NCBI GenBank assembly: GCA_938015405.1
Contig: CALLPZ010000299.1
Span: 1 to 17,802, forward strand
Source of the DNA: an uncultured Pseudanabaenaceae cyanobacterium
Lineage (GTDB): Bacteria; Cyanobacteriota; Cyanobacteriia; PCC-9006; JAAUQQ01
DNA length: 17,802 nucleotides
Direction of reading: 5' to 3'
The notes under the pieces are model-generated. The model saw only the letters and a list, made by a program, of their open reading frames with translations, did no database searches and was not told the DNA's origin. Below, piece by piece: positions 13,897 to 17,802 of this stretch. The position numbers and the translations under genes were made by a program. The stretch's first letter is position 1. Each line of letters begins with the position of its first letter.

Positions 13897-16413
13897 CTAA
13901 TTGTCACGATTCCATAACTTTGTGTCGGCATTTGCCCCGTCATCGTCATCATCTTCAAAGTCGCTGAGCATCGCCAGGTGCTGGTCCGTCGCCAAATCAC
14001 TTTCATCCTGCTCTAAGGCAAGAAATTCTGGAGTCTGGCTCAGCTCATCTAGGGCTTCGCGAGCAGAGCCATAACGTTTCAAACTGTCACAGCGCACGAG
14101 CTGACGCAGAACCTGAATGAGCTCAGGGCTAAGCTGGCTCGCCCGATGGGCCCAAATAATCTCCCCCACTTCGTCGTATTTAAACTGGCGGGGGATCAGG
14201 CCGGTTAAGCATTCAATCGCTGTTGTTCCCAATGCGTATAAGTCACTCTTAAAGCTGGGGCGACCTGCAATTTGCTCGCGAGGAATATAACCCTGGGTGC
14301 CAATGGCAACTGTGAGCTGGGCATTGGTCTCATCATCTAAGCTGGCTGCAATGCTCTTAGCGATCCCGAAGTCAATCAGCACATATTTTTCATCGGTACG
14401 CCGACGAATGATGTTGTTGGGCTTAATATCTCGATGAATAATGTTCTGGCCATGAACAAAGTCAAGAATATTCAGCAGGTCCTGAAGCAAGCGAATGACA
14501 GAAGAAACCGGCAGCCGAGCACGGTGGAGTAATTCGGTATGGAGGGACTGACCCATGATCAGTTCCTGGACCAGATAAAACTCATATTCCTCTTCGAAAT
14601 AGGCCAATAGCTGGGGAATCTGGTCATGTTGCCCCAGCTTCTCTAAGGTTTCTGCCTCAGTACCGAACAGGCGGCGCATGAGCTGCATTTTATTTCCACT
14701 GCCCTGCAGGAACCGCAGTTGCTTCACAACGCAGGGGGGAGAACTCGGACGTTGGGTATCTTGGGCAATGTAGGTTTCGCTAAAGCCTCCAGTGCCGAGT
14801 AGGCGAATGACTTGGTAACGGTTACTGAGCAATTTCCCAATCACTTCAGACTCCCGCTCAGCAAGGAGATCTTGAAAGTCTTCCTGCTGACTCAGGATCT
14901 CTCGCACAGCGGGCACGGAAGCATGACTCTTGAGCATGGTGCGCAGCCGCTGCTTGCGAACCTGCTCACGCACACCCACGGTTGCTACCTGGGCACCACT
15001 GAATCCGGCGATCGCCAACAGCGGTAGGGCCAACGGCGCAATCGTTTGCCCCAACACCAAAGCCCCCAAACTTAGCCCACACCACCCCAGTCCCAAAGCA
15101 GCTCCCAAGAGCAAGCGATTCGTGAGCTGACTGGGGCGACTCATGATCCAGCTCGTCCCCAGCACCAACACCAGAATCAAGCCACCGCGACGCCAGGGAG
15201 CCATTTGCCCCCAATCCATCAGGGCACGGTCTCGCCAGAGCGTCGCGACCGCATTGGCCTGCACTTCTACCCCAGCCATCGGTTGACGATATTGGATCGT
15301 CCCGCCAAAGGGCACCGAATGGAGATCCTGCAAAATGCCCGCTGTTCCACCAATGAGGACTAACTTATCTTGGAAATCGATGCCAGAGGCTGCCAAAGAC
15401 TGCCAGCCCGCCTCATCCAGCACCTTCCAAAAAGGAACATGCTGAAAGCTTTGGGCCGGACCATGGAAAAAGATATTCGAGCCTTCGGGCTCGGGATAGT
15501 CAATTTCGGCAGCTTCTAGCAGGGCCGATGCCAAGGAGACGCCCAAATCTAAGTCTCCGCTGGTCAGCAAGCTATCTAGCAACGGATCTTCTGCCCGCTT
15601 TTGAGCAATGGCTTGGCGGCCCAGTTGGTGAATCCGGCCGTCGGGCTCCAAGATGAAATTAATTAAGCCGGTACGGGCTGGGGCTTCGATAAATTCTGGG
15701 CGAGGCCGTTCATATTGCGTCGTGGCCCCCTGGTCACTGTCATCTTCTGAGTATTGCTCTGCCAACACAATCTTGCCGGGGTAGCTTTGCAGGGCTGCTG
15801 TCAGGGCCTGATCATCAGCATCCCCATAGCTACTGGGCACTGAGAACACTACATCCAAGGCGATCGCCCTTGCCCCTGCTCCCATCAACCGCTCGATCGC
15901 CTCGGCATAGGCCCGTCGCTCCCATGGCCAAGACTGAATGGGGGCTAAGCTGGCATAGGTCTCAGGGTCTTGAGCGTAGAATTCATTGGCATCGAGCGAA
16001 CTATCATCGATGGCCAGGATGATGATGTCCTCCGGCACAGGCGATGCTCCCCGCAGTTCTAGGAGGGCAGTTTGAGAACGCCGCTCTAGCTGCTGTAGCG
16101 AATAGGGATTGAGTACTGCTAGTGTCGTAGCAGCGATCGCCCAAACGCTCGTCAAAAGCTGATCCAGAACACCTGGCTTAAGCTTGATGCGCCCCTCTTG
16201 GTGAACCGTCGTTCGTCCGCGAGTTAACCCACGAATAAAGGTGAAGCGCTTAGATGGCTCTGCTTGGGTCACCGCCTGGAGCGGGCGAGTCAGAACAGCA
16301 GTCTCATCGACATCTGCAGCAGTCTGAGTCGTCGCAGGCAGGGGCTGAGTTGCATCTGGGCTTTGACGACCCTGGGGATAGGTGCGATTTTGACCGTCCG
16401 AGGGGTTCGCCAT
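13897..16413 (-). CDS. CHASE2-domain Ser/Thr protein kinase, membrane sensor
   Basis: 838 residues. A cytoplasmic Pro/Thr-rich N-tail is followed by membrane segment 1 (about 84-103) and a periplasmic CHASE2 domain (about 105-395; DIIILAIDDSSL, WPWERRAYAEAI, ARAIALDVVF, DKLVLIGGTA). Three more membrane segments (about 407-478) and a charged linker lead to a Hanks-type kinase (about 533-790) and an acidic tail. Catalytic residues are intact: glycine loop LGTGGFSETY, Lys564 (VVKQL), HRD Asp662 (HRDIKPNN) and DFG Asp681. It should phosphorylate Ser/Thr in response to an envelope signal. It is the first of three same-strand genes (then FecR, then beta-barrel) and diverges from yebC. Start ATG 16413 has no clear Shine-Dalgarno. 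A TACAAT at 16467-16472 (minus strand) could be its -10. Confidence 0.93.
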   Translation of the reverse strand: MANPSDGQNRTYPQGRQSPDATQPLPATTQTAADVDETAVLTRPLQAVTQAEPSKRFTFIRGLTRGRTTVHQEGRIKLKPGVLDQLLTSVWAIAATTLAVLNPYSLQQLERRSQTALLELRGASPVPEDIIILAIDDSSLDANEFYAQDPETYASLAPIQSWPWERRAYAEAIERLMGAGARAIALDVVFSVPSSYGDADDQALTAALQSYPGKIVLAEQYSEDDSDQGATTQYERPRPEFIEAPARTGLINFILEPDGRIHQLGRQAIAQKRAEDPLLDSLLTSGDLDLGVSLASALLEAAEIDYPEPEGSNIFFHGPAQSFQHVPFWKVLDEAGWQSLAASGIDFQDKLVLIGGTAGILQDLHSVPFGGTIQYRQPMAGVEVQANAVATLWRDRALMDWGQMAPWRRGGLILVLVLGTSWIMSRPSQLTNRLLLGAALGLGWCGLSLGALVLGQTIAPLALPLLAIAGFSGAQVATVGVREQVRKQRLRTMLKSHASVPAVREILSQQEDFQDLLAERESEVIGKLLSNRYQVIRLLGTGGFSETYIAQDTQRPSSPPCVVKQLRFLQGSGNKMQLMRRLFGTEAETLEKLGQHDQIPQLLAYFEEEYEFYLVQELIMGQSLHTELLHRARLPVSSVIRLLQDLLNILDFVHGQNIIHRDIKPNNIIRRRTDEKYVLIDFGIAKSIAASLDDETNAQLTVAIGTQGYIPREQIAGRPSFKSDLYALGTTAIECLTGLIPRQFKYDEVGEIIWAHRASQLSPELIQVLRQLVRCDSLKRYGSAREALDELSQTPEFLALEQDESDLATDQHLAMLSDFEDDDDDGANADTKLWNRDN

Positions 16414-16466
16414 GGCAGGAAAGGCAGCAGTGTAGAATTTGTGGGCGATTCTGTAAGAATTCCTCT

Positions 16467-16472
16467 ATTGTA
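16467..16472 (-). promoter_or_regulatory. Putative -10 element TACAAT for the CHASE2 kinase gene
   Basis: TACAAT is read on the minus strand, about 54 bp upstream of the kinase ATG in the divergent region shared with yebC. No good -35 lies at 16-18 bp spacing. Confidence 0.28.
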
Positions 16473-16622
16473 GGGGCCTCTAAGATGGACGGTGTCTCTG
16501 ACCCATGGAGCATCGTCTCAGTTTTACAGACTCGGGTTAAGCATCGCTCAGCGGCATTACTCGTTCCAGGGCATTCATTCACTCCCTGAACGCTCTATAT
16601 CTCCTTCGTTTTTACGGTTTCT

Positions 16623-17390
16623 ATGGCTGGACATAGTAAGTGGGCCAATATCAAGCGGCAGAAGGCTGTCGTTGATGCCAAAAAAGGTAAAGTCTTCACA
16701 AAATATTCGCGGGAGATTATCGTTGCGGCCCGCAGCGGCGTTCCTGATCCTGCTGGTAATTTCCAGCTCCGCTCAGCCATTGAGAAGGCCAAGGCTGCTG
16801 GCATGCCCAATGACAATATTGATCGGGCGATCGCCAAGGGAGCCGGCACGCTCAATGGCGGTGGCGACGACTATGAAGCCATCCGTTACGAGGGCTATGG
16901 TCCCAGCGGTGTTGCCATCTTGATTGAGGCGTTGACGGATAACCGCAACCGCACCGCAGCGGATCTGCGTGTGGCTTTCAGTAAGAATGGTGGAAATTTG
17001 GGGGCCACGGGCTGTGTGAGCTGGATGTTCAATCATCAGGGGGTCGTGACCCTCAGTGGCGCTGTGAATGAGGATGAACTCTTAGAAGCCTCTCTAGAGG
17101 CTGGGGCGGAGTCCTATGAGTTGATTGAAAATGCTGAAGAACCTGGTGCCGAGGTCTTTACTGAGGTGAGCAATCTAGAGGCGTTGAGTCAGGCCCTGAA
17201 GAGCAGTGGCTATGCCGTGACAACGACTGAGCTGCGTTGGATTGCAGGGAATGAGACTGCCGTGACGGAGCTTGAGCAGGCTAAGCAAGTCATCAAGTTA
17301 ATGAATGTCCTGGAAGATCTGGACGATGTTCAGAATGTGACAGCGAACTTTGATATTGCGGAGGAGCTTCTGGAAGAAGCGATGGCTTAG
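16623..17390 (+). CDS. yebC: YebC/PmpR/TACO1-family protein
   Basis: 255 residues, close to the usual family length of about 240-250. The N-terminus MAGHSKWANIKRQKAVVDAK is the diagnostic YebC signature. It is followed by GKVFTKYSREI, ARSGVPDP, LRSAIEKAKAAGMPNDNIDRAI, YEGYGPSGVA and KNGGNLGATGCVSWMF, and the protein ends in an acidic helical segment. The family comprises conserved cytosolic proteins described both as DNA-binding transcription regulators and, for the TACO1 branch and some bacterial members, as translation factors; sequence alone does not decide between these. It is a probable housekeeping gene unrelated to the signalling genes on its left, from which it is divergent by 209 bp. 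A weak TTCATT/TATATC pair (16574-16579, 16596-16601) might be its promoter. There is no Shine-Dalgarno before the ATG, which is common in cyanobacteria. Confidence 0.96.
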   Translation: MAGHSKWANIKRQKAVVDAKKGKVFTKYSREIIVAARSGVPDPAGNFQLRSAIEKAKAAGMPNDNIDRAIAKGAGTLNGGGDDYEAIRYEGYGPSGVAILIEALTDNRNRTAADLRVAFSKNGGNLGATGCVSWMFNHQGVVTLSGAVNEDELLEASLEAGAESYELIENAEEPGAEVFTEVSNLEALSQALKSSGYAVTTTELRWIAGNETAVTELEQAKQVIKLMNVLEDLDDVQNVTANFDIAEELLEEAMA

Positions 17391-17500
17391 GCAACGTATC
17401 GAAATGTTTATATCCCCCCAAGAAATTTCACTCCTTGGAGGGAGCGAGAGGTCTGCAAATGCAAGCTAAGCCATTAGCAGCCTGCTGAGAGGGGGACGGA

Positions 17501-17770
17501 ATGCCTCACAACAGCCTGCGAGTCTCATCAGAGCAGCCGATGCACCCCAAAACTGCTGCTTCTAATCATCTTGGTAGCAGTCTCCAGCTTGAGGCTAGGG
17601 AAAATTCTCAAACAACCTCTCAGGCTTATTCCAGCATTGTTGTCGTCATATACGCCATTAGAAAAGTACGGGTAAGAATCCACCGCGACAGAAAATTACT
17701 GTTTTGCCAGGCTTCTATTTCTCGATGGAAAACTGAGTCGAAAATTGCAGAAATTAAATTTGAACAGTAA
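17501..17770 (+). CDS. Doubtful small ORF, hypothetical 89-residue protein
   Basis: I do not recognise this product. In its favour: GAGAGGGGG lies about 7 bases upstream of the ATG, as a ribosome site would, and a hairpin followed by a T-rich tract begins at the stop codon. Against it: no domain, signal peptide or membrane segment, a Ser/Lys/Arg-rich composition typical of chance frames, and no known neighbour logic. It could equally be the body of a non-coding transcript or nothing. Confidence 0.18.
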   Translation: MPHNSLRVSSEQPMHPKTAASNHLGSSLQLEARENSQTTSQAYSSIVVVIYAIRKVRVRIHRDRKLLFCQASISRWKTESKIAEIKFEQ

Positions 17771-17786
17771 AGATTGTTCACTTTTC
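17761..17786 (+). terminator. Terminator-like hairpin near the right edge
   Basis: TGAACA - 8-base loop - TGTTCA is perfect, with a possible G-T pair inside, and is followed by CTTTTCTACTTCC. The pyrimidine-rich tail fits a weak intrinsic terminator on the plus strand. It would end whatever is transcribed across 17400-17760. Confidence 0.4.
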
Positions 17787-17802
17787 TACTTCCTTACTTT
17801 TT

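Larger units (their letters stand above)
17391..17802. other. Region downstream of yebC, mostly intergenic
   Basis: A hairpin of nine pairs with one mismatch (17414-17422 with 17434-17442, CCCCCCAAG/CTTGGAGGG) lies about 24 bp past yebC without a T-run. It could be a weak terminator. A smaller GCTAA-N4-TTAGC dyad sits at 17465-17478. One doubtful open frame (17501-17770) and a terminal hairpin (17761-17780) are listed separately. Confidence 0.4.

Overview
The window looks like chromosomal DNA of a cyanobacterium. I count about 20 copies of the octamer GCGATCGC (HIP1), which is over-represented in many cyanobacterial genomes. The protein families fit the same source: hybrid histidine kinases with cyanobacteriochrome-like GAF domains, a CHASE2 Ser/Thr kinase, a haemagglutination-domain exoprotein beside a TPR-CHAT protein, and FecR-domain proteins with proline-rich tails. 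I cannot name a genus. I saw no tRNA, rRNA, insertion sequence or CRISPR array.

Layout from left to right. (1) 1-2148, plus: 3' part of a hybrid histidine kinase, GAF - GAF (with a Cys-His bilin-attachment-like motif) - HisKA - HATPase - receiver; its start lies outside the window. (2) 2177-3772, minus and convergent: a membrane-anchored Ser/Thr kinase homologue whose catalytic residues are all replaced, so a probable pseudokinase. (3) 3773-4153: divergent intergenic region with a perfect 8-bp-arm inverted repeat. (4) 4154-6772 and 6744-9569, plus: an exported haemagglutination-domain (TPS-type) exoprotein overlapping by 29 bp an exported TPR-CHAT caspase-like protein with an intact His/Cys dyad. 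(5) 9650-16413, minus: in transcription order a CHASE2-Ser/Thr kinase, a secreted FecR-domain protein with a Pro/Asp-rich repeat tail, and a protein with a long acidic linker and a C-terminal outer-membrane beta-barrel. The 487-bp and 250-bp gaps between them hold possible promoter and hairpin signals. (6) 16623-17390, plus: a YebC/PmpR/TACO1-family protein. (7) 17391-17802: mostly intergenic, with one doubtful 89-codon ORF ending in a terminator-like hairpin.

How they may work together (inference). Nearly everything except YebC is either signalling or cell-envelope machinery. The two plus-strand genes look like a translationally coupled surface exoprotein and exported-protease pair. The three minus-strand genes could form an envelope-spanning sensory path: outer-membrane barrel, periplasmic FecR protein, then inner-membrane CHASE2 sensor with a catalytically intact kinase in the cytoplasm. 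This resembles the logic of FecA-FecR-FecI but with a kinase in place of a sigma factor. The hybrid kinase and the pseudokinase add two further signalling proteins. No TpsB/FhaC-type transporter for the exoprotein is present in the window.
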